Assembly: GCA_030035585.1 (NCBI GenBank) | Contig: CM057464.1 | Coordinates: 80,336,919 to 80,400,918, forward strand | Origin: Dugong dugon | Lineage: Eukaryota; Chordata; Mammalia; Sirenia; Dugongidae | Reading direction: 5' to 3' | Length of the DNA stretch: 64,000 bases | Shown: piece by piece, positions 1-10,480 of the stretch | Position numbering within the stretch: the stretch's first letter is position 1 | Layout of the letters: every line of letters starts with the position of its first letter | The notes under the pieces: generated by a model | Databases searched by the model: none | What the model was told of the DNA's origin: nothing | Seen by the model: the letters and a program-made list of their open reading frames with translations, nothing else | Translations under genes and position numbers: made by a program

Positions 1-2348
1 GATGTTGAGAAATTTCCCTTCTATACCTATTTGATTGAGAGTTTTTATCAGGAATGGGTGTTGGACTTTGTCAAATGCATTTTCTGCATCGAGACGATCA
101 TGTGATTCTTTTCTTTCCTTTTATTTATGTGGTGTATTATGTTGATTGATTTTCTAATGTTGAACCATCCTTGCATACCTGGTATGAATCCTACTTGGTC
201 GTGGTGTATTATTTTTTTGAAACGATGCTGAATTCTACTGGCTGGAATTTTGTTCAGAATTTTTGCATCTATATTCATGAGAGATTTTGGTCTGTAATTT
301 TCTTTTTTTGTGACGTGTTTGCCTGGTTTTGGTATCAGCGTTATGCTGGCTTCATAGAATGAATTTGGAAGTGTTGCTTCCTCTTCTATGCTCTGAAGTA
401 GCTTGAGTAGTACTGGAACAAGCTCTTCTGTACATGTTTTGTAGAATTCTCCAGTGAAGCCATCTGGGCCAGGGCTTTTTTTGGTTGGGAGTTTTTTTTA
501 TTACCTTTTCAATCTCTTCTCTTGTTATGGGTCTGTTCTGATTTTCAACATCACTTTGTGGTAGTTTGGGTAGGCCGTGTGTTTCTAGAAATTTTTCCAT
601 TTCCTCTAGGTTTTCAAATTTGTTGGTGTATAGTTTTTCATAATATTCTGTTATAATCCTTATTATTTCAGTTGGGTCTGTTGTAATGTCCCCCATTTCA
701 TTTCTTATTTGGGTTATTTGTGTCCTCTCCTGTTTTTCTTTTGTCAGTCTGGCCAATGGTTTTTTCGATTTTCTTGATTCTTTCAAAGAACCAACTTCTG
801 GTTTTGTTGATTCTTTTTATTGTTTTTCTGTTCTCTATTTCATTTATTTCTGCTCTGATCTTTACTATTTCCTTTGTTCTGGTGGCTGTGGGCTTTTTTT
901 GCTGTTCTCTTTCTATTTGTTTGAGTTCTGTAGTTAATGTTTTGATTTTGTCCCTTTCTTCTTTTTTGATGTGTGCATCTATTGCTATAAATTGTCCTCT
1001 GAGGACTGTCTTTGCTATGTCCCAAAGGTTTTGGTATGATGTGTTTTCTTTCACATTTGATTCTAGGAATTTTTTGATTCCATCTCCGATTTCTTCTTCC
1101 CAGTGATGCATAAGCAGGGTATTATTCAGTTTCCATGTAATTGATTTTTTTTCCTTGCTGTTTCTGTTGTTAATTTCTACCTTGATGTCACTGTGGTCAG
1201 AGAAGATACATTGAATTATCTCAATGTTTTGGATCTTGTTGAGGATTGCTCTGTGGCCTAAGATGTTGTCTATTCTGGAGAATGTTCCATGTGCATTGGA
1301 AAAGAATGTGTACTTTGCAGTGGTTGGATGGAGTGTTCTATATATGTCTATGAGGTCAAGTTTGCTGATTGTGCCCTTTAGGTCTTCTGTATCTTTGCTG
1401 AGTTTCCTCTTAGTTGTTCTGTCTTTTACTGAGAGTGGTGTGTTGAAGTCTCCTACTATTATTGTGGAACTGTCAATTTGTCTTTTCAGTTTTGTTAGTT
1501 TGTTTTATGTATTTTGGAACCCTTTCATTGGGTACGCAGATGTTTATTATGGTTATGTCGTCGTGATGGATCATCCCCTTAATCATTATACAGTGTCCTT
1601 CTTTGTCTTTTATGGTGGATTTGTTTGAAAGTCTATTTTATCTGAGATTAGTATTGCCACTCCTACTCTTTTTTTGGTAGTTGTTAGCTTGTGTGATTAA
1701 GATTGTGTGTCAACTTGGCTGGGCCATGATTCTCCATGTTTTAATGTAATCACTCCCATGATTGACTATACTGTGATTAGACAATCAGATGAAAGGGAGT
1801 CTCCTTGGGGTTGTGGCCCTCATCTGTATATTATCAGACATTCTGGCTTTTTGCTCTCTCTGGATCCTGAGGCTGCTTCCTATTGTCTCATCTCACATTC
1901 ATGGGACTTGAGGTGTCAGCTTATCTGCCAAATCTGGGATTCTTTGATCTGCATAGCCTGTGAGTGGGAGCCCTCCTCTCTGATCTTCTGATCTTGGGCT
2001 TGTCAGCTTCTGCAGCTATGTGACTTAGGAGAGGCCTCTACCCTGATCCACGAACTTGAGACGTTTTAGCCTCTACAATCGTGTGAGCTATAATATATGT
2101 ATATTTATACACTTTACTGGTTTTGGTTCTCTAGAGAACCCAGCAAGGACAGCTTGATATATTTTTTCCAACCTTTGACTTTTAATAAATTCACATCTTT
2201 GTTTCCAAGGTGTGTCTCTTGTAGACAGCATATTGATGGATCCTGTTTTCTTATCCATTCTGTCACTCTCCGTCTCTTTATGGATGCATTTACCATTTAC
2301 ATTCAGTTTAATTATTGATAGATGTTTGTTGCTGTCATTTTGTAGCAT
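1..2348 (-). pseudogene. L1 ORF2 remnant (endonuclease and reverse transcriptase, broken)
   Basis: Minus-strand frames carry L1 ORF2 protein pieces in several reading frames. The N-terminus at 2,348 includes the motif LSIIKLNVNG, typical of the first strand of the AP-like endonuclease. LQETHLG at about 2,200-2,225 contains the catalytic glutamate region. The rest of the endonuclease runs through 1,690-1,100, and the linker and start of reverse transcriptase through 1,100-48, with [20 protein letters not shown] in the fingers/palm approach. The YADD active site would lie beyond position 1. The frame changes at least at about 350, 700 and 1,110, and a solo LTR splits the endonuclease. Not functional. 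Plus-strand ORFs across this stretch are shadows of it. Confidence 0.88.
1692..2151 (+). mobile_element. Solo ERVL-type LTR with 5-bp TSD
   Basis: 460 bp starting TGTGATTAAG and ending AAGGACA. It is clearly related to the provirus LTRs at 37,662 and 42,532: it shares CAACTTGGCTGGGCCATGAT, the TATATTTATAC region and CTCTAGAGAACCCAG near the 3' end. It is flanked by a direct repeat GCTTG (1,687-1,691 and 2,152-2,156), the 5-bp duplication expected of ERVL integration. No internal region remains, so it is a solo LTR produced by LTR-LTR recombination. It sits inside the antisense L1 ORF2 and is therefore younger than that L1. Confidence 0.9.
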
Positions 2349-2689
2349 TTTTGTGGTGCTGAAGTTTTCTTTGTTCTTACTCTCCTGTGCTGAGTTAGTT
2401 TTGTTTGTGGATTTTTTTTTTTTTCATTTCTTTTGTTTTTGTAGGTTTTGTTTTCCTGAGACTTCATGTTTTTCCTCTTTATTTTTATGTTTGTTAACTT
2501 TCTTTGTGGTTGCCTTGAATTTTACCCTTATCTGTCTAAGTTTGAAGCAGTCTACCATTACTTGGTATTGCCTTGTCTTCCTCTCCATTAGAAGGTTCTA
2601 TACCTATGCCGTTTATTCCCTCTTTTATTGTTCTGATGTTGTTGTCATTTACTGATTAACTGCTCTGATTCCCTGTTGTATTTCTTTTG

Positions 2690-3860
2690 GTTTTGGATAG
2701 TCCTCGAGAGTTCATTTCCTAGATTGGTATCTGGCTCGTATGACCCTGCATCCTAGATTCTGCCTGTGAGCTGAAGTTGTTTGTTCTCGGATTGAAGAAT
2801 TCCCTTTAATATTTCATGTAAGTTTGGTTTAACTTTTACATATTCCCTTAATTTCTGTTTATCTGGAAATGACCTAATTTCACCAGTGTATCTGAATGAG
2901 GGTTTTGCAGGACATATTATTCTTGGCTGGCAATTTTTTCTTTCAAGGTTTTATATATGTCATCCCATTGCCTTCTTGCCTGCATGGTTTCTGCCAAATA
3001 ATCTGAGCTTAATCTTATTGTTTCTCCTCTGTATGTGACTTCTTGTTTTCCATGAGCTGCTCTCAGGATTCTTTGTTTGTCTTTGGTTTTGGTGAGTGTG
3101 ATTATGATATGCCTTGGTGATTTTCTTTTGGGGTCTATCCTATATGGGGTTCATTGAGCTTCTTGGATGGCCAGCTTTTCATCTTTCATGATATTGGGGA
3201 AGTTTTCTGTCAGCAGTTCTTCAATGATCTTCTCTGTGTTTTCTGTTTTCTCCCCTTCTTCTGGAACTTTGATCATTCACAAATTTTTGCTTTTGATTGT
3301 ATCCCACATAACTCTCAGGGTCTCTTCAGTTTTCTTTGTTCTTTTTTCTGAGTTTTCCTCAAACAGAGTTGTATCCAAGTGTTTGTCTTCAATTCCACTG
3401 ATCCTGTCTTTCACCGTTTCAAATCTGCTTCTCAGCCCTTCTATGGCACTGTCCATTTCTGAAATCTTGTTGTTTATCTTTTGGATTTCTAATTGTTGTT
3501 TTTGTAAAATTTTGTTGTTGTGAATTTATTTTGGCATTTTGTTCCTGCATTATTTTCCTGAATTCTTCCAATTTTTTGTCTGTATTTTACTTGAATTTTC
3601 TATTTTTTCCTCATTTTTGTCTACTTATTGCTTCAGCTCTTGGAGAATTCTGAGTATTAGAGATTTGAATTCCCTATCAGGTCATTCTAGTGCCTTTTCT
3701 TACACTGGAAAGTCATCTGGTGTTTTATTTTGGATACCTACTGGAACCATCTAGTCCTGTTTTTGTAAATTTTTTGATATTGTCTGCTGTCTTCAGGGCA
3801 TTCAGTAGTTATTTTTCTCGTTTATTGATTGTAGGTTTGTTTGTTTCATCCATTTTTTTT
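2690..3860 (-). pseudogene. L1 ORF1 remnant
   Basis: The minus strand here corresponds to L1 ORF1, the coiled-coil, RNA-binding chaperone protein of the L1 particle. The right half (about 3,350-3,860 read leftward) is the repetitive A-rich coiled-coil coding part. The left half (about 2,750-3,350) is the RRM and C-terminal part, recognisable from the conserved ORF1 nucleotide sequence around TGAGCTTCTTGGATG (3,156-3,170) and ACATATTATTCTTGGCTGGC (2,911-2,930). No long minus-strand frame survives, so it is decayed. Plus-strand ORFs such as 3,154-3,523 are antisense shadows. Confidence 0.7.
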
Positions 3861-3872
3861 TTTTTTTTTTTT
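3853..3872. repeat. Poly(T) run inside antisense L1
   Basis: Twenty consecutive T, equal to a poly(A) tract in L1 orientation, near the ORF1 start and the 5' UTR border. Confidence 0.9.
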
Positions 3873-3879
3873 AATTTGG

Positions 3880-4625
3880 CTATGTCTTAGCAGGCGGACT
3901 GTGTGTTCTTGGTTGTTTGCTTGTCTGTGGGCACAATACTTGTCGCCTCCTTCTCCAACTGGCAGGGTCATTCACTCAGATATGGTACAGCAGGGCAGGT
4001 CTAGCTGAAGAGGAGTTACTGGGACGGGTTGTTTGTGGCACTTTCTACAGCCACCAGGGTGGGTCAGTAATCAATGCAGGGCAGGTTCCAGTAGGCCGTG
4101 CCTGTGCTGCTTGGTGCTATAATGTTAAGCACACAGTGCAGGTAGGCAGGATGTAGCGGGGAGATTGTTATGTGTGGAGCTAAGATGGATATGGGAGAGA
4201 GGAGAGAGGAACAAGAGCCAAAAACATACAAACAAACAAGAAAGAATGCTAGGGGAGCTTGCCGTTGGTGTGGAGAGATGAGAGACTATGAAATGGAGAA
4301 AAACAAAAAGGGGAAGAGGAAGAAAAAAAAAAAAGAAGAAGAAAAAATGAGTAAATAAAAACCAGAAAGGGAAAAGAACAGCAAAGTTCTCAGGGATCCC
4401 ACCGGTGCAGCTATGAGGTCTGGGGAAGTCGCTCTCAGATGTTGCAGTACAGCCTGGCTAGAAGGCGTAGAGGTATACAATGCCAGGTATTCAGGGAACA
4501 GAAAGGGAAGGAAGAAATAGAGAGACAAGGAACTGAATCATGAAGAAAGACAAAAAGTGAAAAAGAGGGAAAAGAAAACAAAACAAATCTAAAAAAAAAA
4601 AAAAAAGAACAAGAAAAGCCCCCAA
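3880..4625 (-). mobile_element. L1 5' UTR, proximal part
   Basis: Region upstream of ORF1 in the antisense L1. On the plus strand it is GA-rich (about 4,170-4,620) with several A runs. It continues, after the retroviral insertion, at 10,481. The plus-strand ORFs here (for example 3,917-4,156 and 4,170-4,358) are low-complexity and have no recognisable domain. Confidence 0.7.
4614..4625. repeat. Left target-site duplication of the retroviral mRNA copy
   Basis: AAAAGCCCCCAA, repeated exactly at 10,469-10,480 directly after the poly(A) tract. Length and A-rich start fit L1-mediated insertion, not a 4-6 bp retroviral integrase duplication. Confidence 0.85.
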
Positions 4626-4626
4626 G

Positions 4627-4791
4627 GGACTCGGGTAGACGTCGCTGTGGCAACATGCTTGTCCCTTTTCCCGTTCTTGCTTATTCTGTAATATTCTTTG
4701 GACTTGGGCAGACATGGCTTTGGCAGCATGGTTGTCCACTTCCCACTTCTGTCCTTTTGAATATATGCCGAATAAAACTTCCTTTTTGCTT
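4627..4791 (+). repeat. 5' R region of the retroviral mRNA copy
   Basis: Matches 10,291-10,455 over its whole 165 bp with a modest number of substitutions. It contains an internal duplication of about 90-bp period (GGACTCGGGTAGAC then GGACTTGGGCAGAC) and AATAAA at 4,771-4,776. In a provirus U3 would precede it; here it abuts L1 sequence directly. Confidence 0.85.
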
Positions 4792-7700
4792 TACTAAAGC
4801 TTATGATGTTTTTCCTCTACAACAGTTAATGGCATATTAGTCAAGCATCTGAAGCTATGAATCCAGTCAACCTTGAGGAGACCTGGACTGTGGAGCAGAA
4901 GCTTGCAAAGAAAGGTCCTATCTTCTGGACCCACGTGTTCCCACTCCATGTCCCTTCGACATTGATGGGGTGAGTGCTCTCGGAAAATGAACCTTTGCTT
5001 ATTCTTTTGTTGTTCTGTTTCTTATGTTTTCTTAAGCTTGTTCAGCATATTTGTTTGTAAAACCGGTTGATTAAGGTGAATCTTTCTTAGATTTTTGCTT
5101 GATTGTTTGGTTAAGAGTGACATTCAGTAACTTTTTAAGTGAGCTGCAGTTTAGGCCTGGATTCGGGCGTTTGAAGAGGTAATTCTATTTTCAAAGAGCT
5201 TTGAGCCACTATAAGCCACAAAAAAAAAAAAAAAATTGGGGCACCAGTCAACCAGTAAAAGCCGTTACGGCGGTCGCCGGTGTTCATCACTAGAGTTAAA
5301 GTTTCCCATGACAGGATAAGGTGGTCACGAGACAGGCTAGAGCACTAGGCTGCCTGCCACATGCAAGAAAAATCTCGTGCAACAAAGGTACACATTGGTC
5401 TAAGCAAAACACTGTCCAAACCCCGTGGCGTTCCTCGTTAGGGCTCAGAGAAACCTGGAAAATAGTGCTCTGCTTTGCCAAATTCACAGGGAGAGGTGGC
5501 AGCTCCTGACCTGTGTTATGATATTTAAAGGAGAAGTGGTAGTTCTGTACCTATTTTTTCCACTGAATTGAGTTGGTCTTACCAAAAATTGCTATATATA
5601 CTTTAAGAAACTAGGATCCCCATGTCCTTGTTTTGTGTGGTATTGTCTGGTGAGTTTATGTGGTCTTTCTGTCTCCTTTTATCCTAAGAGCTTGCTTCTT
5701 GTCTAGAGAGTCGTGTCTAAGTTTGTCTTGTATTAGATTGGTGGCTATGGCTAAGAATTGCTGTTTTTTATAAGGCTAGACATGGAACCTCAGTTCTTTC
5801 TTCGTCCAGAAAAAACTGTGTCTTGTGTCTGTCTTATGATTTAGATTTTTAAAATCTACTTGGACAAACTTTGATATAAATTGGTCTATTTGAAAAGTAC
5901 ACTAAGATCTTTATGGTTTATACTATGTCAATCTTAAAAGTGAAACCTTTCTAAGTAACTTAAGCTAGATATGATATTTTATTTAAGGAAAAAGGATAGT
6001 TTAGTCTTAAAGTAAAAGTAGCAGTTCCAGAACAGTAAAAAAGAACGTAGTTATCTTTTGTCCTTCAAAACGCCTCCATCAACTTAAACATATGTAAATG
6101 ACTTCCATGAGTCAAGACAGAAAGGTTGTGTAGCTCCAGGGAAGCTTTTGAAAGACCCCTTTCAATTAGGTGGAGAACTTTCTTTTAAGACAAAAGATAA
6201 TAAAAATTGCTGCTTTGCTATAGTTATCAGGTAGATCCTAATCATAGAATTGTAAACAAGTTCTCTCTATTATAGGGGAACTTTAAGAAGTAAAAAAAAA
6301 AATAGAAATCACAATGAGACACACCTGAAGTGGCCTGGAAAAATGTTTCCAGCAGTAGCGAGACACTTAAGGTTATATCCACATCAATGAATTGGTCAAC
6401 TGAGCAGAGAACCTTGTGATTTCCAAAGCCAGTTGATACAACCTTTAAAGGCTAAAATTAGATTGGGAAAAATATGAGAAGTAGTAAAAGTTGAATGAAA
6501 TTTTAGAATGTTTAAACAGACTTTCAAATACAGCTATGTTTTATGATATACAGGCTTAAAATAATTCCCAAGACATTTTAGGTAACTTACAGATGTTAAA
6601 TTGAGTTAATAGATATTTGTCATAATTTAAGCTTACATACTTTGGCTTTTTCTGCCACAAGAGAAAGGACAGACAGATATATAGATTGAAGTTTGCTAAT
6701 GAGTGTGTTCATTTTTGTCATTTAAAGGGATGCACTATAAGATATGCAACAAAGGCAATGTTTAAGAGGTTTATTGAAAAAGAAATTTATTTGCTATGGT
6801 CAAGTTTTATCTGTCTGACTAAAGTTTAATGGTTTAATTTATGAGATTTTTAAGAGTTTTAATGTTAAGTAGCATATAAAACAAAGAATTGGGTTTCTTG
6901 CAGTAAAAATAACAAAATTTTCTTTGATTTCTGAGTTAAAGGGTTAATTTATTCTTTGTGTAATCTGCCTGGAAGACAAAGGTTTGGCCTCTTATTAGAA
7001 TAAGTTTCCAGAGCTGAAAACCAAACCACATGGCTTTTAGAAAAGAAAGCTAAGGTTTTTACTTTAAGATCTTTGGTTAAACAACTTAAGTATTATTTCA
7101 CAGTGACCTTTAAAATTATTTCTTTATTGTTAACTTGGTTGCAACTTTATCTTTTTGAATCTAGCATCATCAAAGCCAATGGCTTGATTGGGGAATTCAC
7201 ATCATTTACGTATGAAGTTTTTTTTATTACTATTCAGGTATTTAGAGATTTGATAATCTTGGTATATTCTTGGTATATCCTGACTATATAGTATTTTGTC
7301 TCAAAATTATTATGTATTATATCTGAAGCTCTTTGAGTATGGTTAATGGCTATATTTACAAATATTTTTTATCTAAAGTTCTTTTTTAACCGATTTTATT
7401 TGGCCTTTACATTATGCTTATAATTAATTTCTATCAGGTCTTTTACGATTAAGAATATTATGCTTATGAATTAATCATGGCCATATTAAGTTTTGTCATT
7501 TGCAGATAAGTTTTTACTTTACTGATTTGCTGAAAATGTTTGACCAAAATACCTCAACAAAAAGATGGACTATGTTGGACTTGCTAAAAGGACTGTAACT
7601 AAACTGAATAAAATTTCCAGAACTCCTATGCAGACTGCGACTGATCCAGAATCACGTGGAACAGAAATTAACTACATAAGACTGAGTAAACGAAAGGAAA

Positions 7701-7869
7701 CTATGTTTTTTTAATGTGGGAATATTGCTGATGTTTTAAGGTCCTAATTTCTGGATATAAGAAACTATTTTCCTTTCTCCTAAATTATCTAACTAATGGG
7801 TTTAGATATTATAATTCTTGAATTAGAAGTTCCTGTTGGTAAACTTGGCAAAGTTGTAAATATAACCAG

Positions 7870-8293
7870 AGAAGTATCTGGAATTTGAGCTATGATTTTA
7901 CAAAATAGAACAACTTCAGATTTCCTGTTAGTTCTCCCAAGGAACAGTTTTGTGCCTTAGTAGATAAATGTTGCTGTATTTATATTAATACTGAATCTGA
8001 GGTTTTGCAGAAAGCAGTTGCTGTTGAGGCACATAAAAAAGCCATTAATGTTGCTTACCTACAGACAAATGCCTCATGAGATTTGTTTCCTTGGTTCAAA
8101 GATCTTAGGGTCATGGTTTCATTGGTTATTTCAGGCAATTGGCCTTAATATTATTGTTAGTGTTTCTATTCCACTTCTTTGTTTGCTGTATGGTACCTGG
8201 GATCTTAAAAACCAGATGATGCCCAACTACCATTTATTGAGCATTTTTGATAAAAGATTCTCTAAGAAGATCATGATTCAAAGGAAAGAATGA
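7870..8293 (+). pseudogene. env (remnant): Retroviral envelope TM-like remnant (broken)
   Basis: One frame reads LQNRTTSDFLL at about 7,897-7,929, resembling the conserved heptad/immunosuppressive-domain region of gammaretroviral transmembrane subunits. Shortly after, in another frame, a cysteine pattern CALVDKCCC at about 7,952-7,978 fits CX6CC followed by YIN. About 130 bp on, the frame beginning at 8,018 carries a hydrophobic stretch (IGLNIIVSVSIPLLCLLYG, about 8,138-8,194) that looks like a membrane anchor, ending at a stop at 8,291. At least one frameshift separates the first two motifs, and a stop lies before the anchor. The order (heptad region, CX6CC, anchor) is right for an env TM subunit. 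It is non-coding today. Confidence 0.6.
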
Positions 8294-9454
8294 TGAGAGT
8301 TGTATATAATTCTCCTGGAATCCACATTTCTGGTTTTCATGGAGGTTGGGGTAACCTACACAGGCTATTGCCTTTGGGTGTACTTTTGAACCTCAAACTT
8401 TGAGAAAAAAGCTGGTTCCTGAAACCACTTTGAGTCAAACCATGGTCCAGATAAACTAGTAAGACCATTTTGTTCTGGGTATTGTGCTTTTTTTTTTTTT
8501 TTGAAGAATTCAGTCTGTTTTAGGAAATTAACTTCAAAGATCAGACTGAGAGTTATGTTTAGGGTAAATCAGTAATTAGTTTAATCAGTCTTTAAGACAA
8601 TGTCATATGAAATACTTGTCTAATGTTTGTAATCAAACTGTCACCCTCTTACAATGCAGAAAATTATGTATCTTAAAGAAACCAGAATCTCAGAGGAGAT
8701 CGACCTCATGGCTCAGACTCCGTTTTGTCTTAGGTTCCACTTCTGCTTCTAAGAAAGTGACCCATGACTGTTAATAGGTAAACCAAGGAGGGGCAGCTTG
8801 ACCTTGGGAAGAACACTTAGTATATTTTAAACATACTGACTGAAGACCTCCTACAGGAAAGGTTCATCATGTATTATCTTGCTACTTATGACTTCTCTAA
8901 TGGAAACTTTGGTCACATGTAAATTTTTCTATATTTTCTGTTTTCTCTAGACAAACTTTGTGTGTTCTTTATAGATATATATTTCTATGTGATAGATCCA
9001 ATGATACTAATTTAGATGATCCTTTCCAACCAATAGTGAATTTATGTGGGCAATCTCTTATTTAGATTCCTGATGAACGCGTGGACAATGCACTTTGAGA
9101 ACTTTAGGATTATCTTTAGATATTCATAGTAATTATGCTAGTAAATATTGGAAAGGTAATGTTAATTTGCTACACATTGTAAAATGAAAGTCAGAAGAAA
9201 ACCCATTGGTTCAACATTCAGGATATGGTTGGCAGCTTTAATTTCTACTTATGGTTAATTCCTATTTCGGTAGAGTTGAATTGGAGAAAACTTTAAGAAA
9301 ATTTGTCAGTCACTATGGGACAAATAACAGATGAGATGGAAGCACAACAGTGATCTCTGATTTCATAAGCCAAGGTGACATAACAAAATAGCCTTAGATT
9401 TTTTTTTATTAGTGTAGTCTGTGCTGTAGACAAGATATACATAGAATTGGACAG

Positions 9455-9671
9455 CAAGCTACTTGGTTACACACTATAACACTTACAAACACTGGATTTG
9501 TTTGGTTGGTTATCATCAGGAGTAAGTGCATGGGCTAGATCACTATTGCAAGGAATAGTAATATTCTTAGGCTACATCCTGATAGTATTAGGTATAATAA
9601 AATTTATCCTGTATTGTCTCACACACCTAAAAGGCAAAAGAAGGCCTTGGGCTAAAACGTTGATGTATTGA
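9455..9671 (+). pseudogene. env (remnant): Second envelope TM C-terminal remnant (anchor and tail)
   Basis: An open stretch reads LDLFGWLSSG, then SLLQGIVIFLGYILIVLGII, then a basic tail with KGKRRPW and a stop at about 9,669. This is the layout of a retroviral TM subunit C-terminus: a membrane-proximal aromatic region, a membrane span and a short cytoplasmic tail. It ends about 185 bp before the polypurine tract, where env should end, so it is probably the true env C-terminus of this element. The other anchor-like segment at 8.1-8.2 kb is then unexplained. Confidence 0.5.
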
Positions 9672-9855
9672 GTCTGCTTACTCCAGCAACACGATTGATG
9701 AGAACATCGCTCTTAGTTAATAACTTGGTAAAGAACCAGATGGTATCCGGTGGAAAATTAGCACCTTGAGTTTAAAGAGCCTGCCATGGCCACCATCTAG
9801 GAGCTCCACTAAGTCCAGGTGTTGACCATTGATGTGTTATCTCCAATCTCTGTTC

Positions 9856-9867
9856 AAAAGGAAGGAG
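9856..9867 (+). promoter_or_regulatory. Polypurine tract of the retroviral copy
   Basis: AAAAGGAAGGAG immediately followed by TGATTTAGG, the start of U3. All-purine and directly next to a TG dinucleotide, as expected for the plus-strand primer site. Confidence 0.7.
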
Positions 9868-10290
9868 TGATTTAGGAAATAATATTGGGGTTATTATTCC
9901 CTGTCCTTGAGCATAGAGAATGTGCCCCAGTTAGGGCTGGGCTCACAAGGACTCACAAGGACACATCAACTGGGCCCTGAGGTGTAAAGACAATAGCTAA
10001 AATAATCTTGGAAAATATCTTTTAGGGAAACTTTCAGATAAAGCTGATCAAACAGAACACAAAAGACTTGCCACTCTTATCATTTTCTATTAGAATTTAG
10101 TGAATAGAAATTTGTTGGACCAATGAAGACCCTCCTGACTCTTGTTACTGAAACCTGTACCAATGATTGTTAAGAAAGACAATTCAAAATGTAGGATCAC
10201 AGTTTCTAGCCAATCTGAAAAGGTTAAGTTTTCAATGGTTTTGCCCATTTGTAACATTAATATATACTGATGACTCTGTAATGGTTCCTT
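9868..10290 (+). repeat. U3 region of the 3' LTR of the retroviral copy
   Basis: About 423 bp between the polypurine tract and R, present only at the 3' end of the insert. It contains the promoter elements listed separately. Confidence 0.72.
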
Positions 10291-10291
10291 G
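10210..10291 (+). promoter_or_regulatory. CCAAT box, TATA box and inferred start site in U3
   Basis: CCAAT at 10,210-10,214 and TATATA at 10,261-10,266 lie about 80 and 30 bp before 10,291, where the two R copies begin to match. This independently places the retroviral transcription start exactly where the inserted copy starts at its 5' end. Whether it is active now is unknown. Confidence 0.7.
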
Positions 10292-10455
10292 GACTCAGGC
10301 AGACATGGCTGTGGCAGCATGCTTGTCCATTTTCCCATTCTTGCCTATTCTGTAATATTCTTTGGACTTGGGCAGACATGGCTCTGGCAGCATGGTTGTC
10401 CGCTTCCCATTTTTGTCCTTTTGAATATATTCCGAATAAAACTTTCTTTTTGCTT
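10291..10455 (+). repeat. 3' R region of the retroviral copy
   Basis: Counterpart of 4,627-4,791. AATAAA at 10,435-10,440, with the cleavage point at about 10,455 where the A run starts. Confidence 0.85.
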
Positions 10456-10468
10456 AAAAAAAAAAAAA
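10456..10468 (+). other. Poly(A) tail of the retroviral copy
   Basis: A run starting 15 bp after AATAAA and running into the A's of the right target-site duplication (17 A in total to 10,472). U5 sequence, which follows R in the 5' copy, is absent here. Confidence 0.85.
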
Positions 10469-10480
10469 AAAAGCCCCCAA
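10469..10480. repeat. Right target-site duplication of the retroviral copy
   Basis: AAAAGCCCCCAA, identical to 4,614-4,625. Confidence 0.85.

Larger units (their letters stand above)
4626..10468 (+). mobile_element. Processed (L1-retrotransposed) copy of a class I-like endogenous retrovirus
   Basis: A 5.84-kb insert in the L1 5' UTR with the organisation of a retroviral transcript: R (4,627-4,791), U5 and leader, an internal part with envelope-like remnants, a polypurine tract, U3 (9,868-10,290), R (10,291-10,455) and a poly(A) tail. There is no U3 at the 5' end and no U5 at the 3' end. It is bounded by the 12-bp repeat AAAAGCCCCCAA. Both R copies are 165 bp and end about 15 bp after AATAAA. 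The extra G at 4,626 has no counterpart in the 3' R copy and would fit a cap-derived base. I see no recognisable gag or pol, no YXDD reverse transcriptase motif, and frames are closed. GTGAGT at 4,970 could be the old major splice donor. Class assignment (gammaretrovirus-like) rests on the envelope transmembrane motifs and the LTR style, and is less sure than the mode of insertion. Confidence 0.82.

Noticed and set aside
171..3890. Many plus-strand ORFs of 60-150 codons
   Set aside because: They are antisense shadows of L1 ORF2 and ORF1; T-rich sequence gives hydrophobic pseudo-proteins.
5225..5260. Possible primer binding site near TTGGGGCACCAG in the 4.6-10.5 kb ERV
   Set aside because: Too far from the U5 end and no clear tRNA 3'-end match, so no PBS was called for that element.
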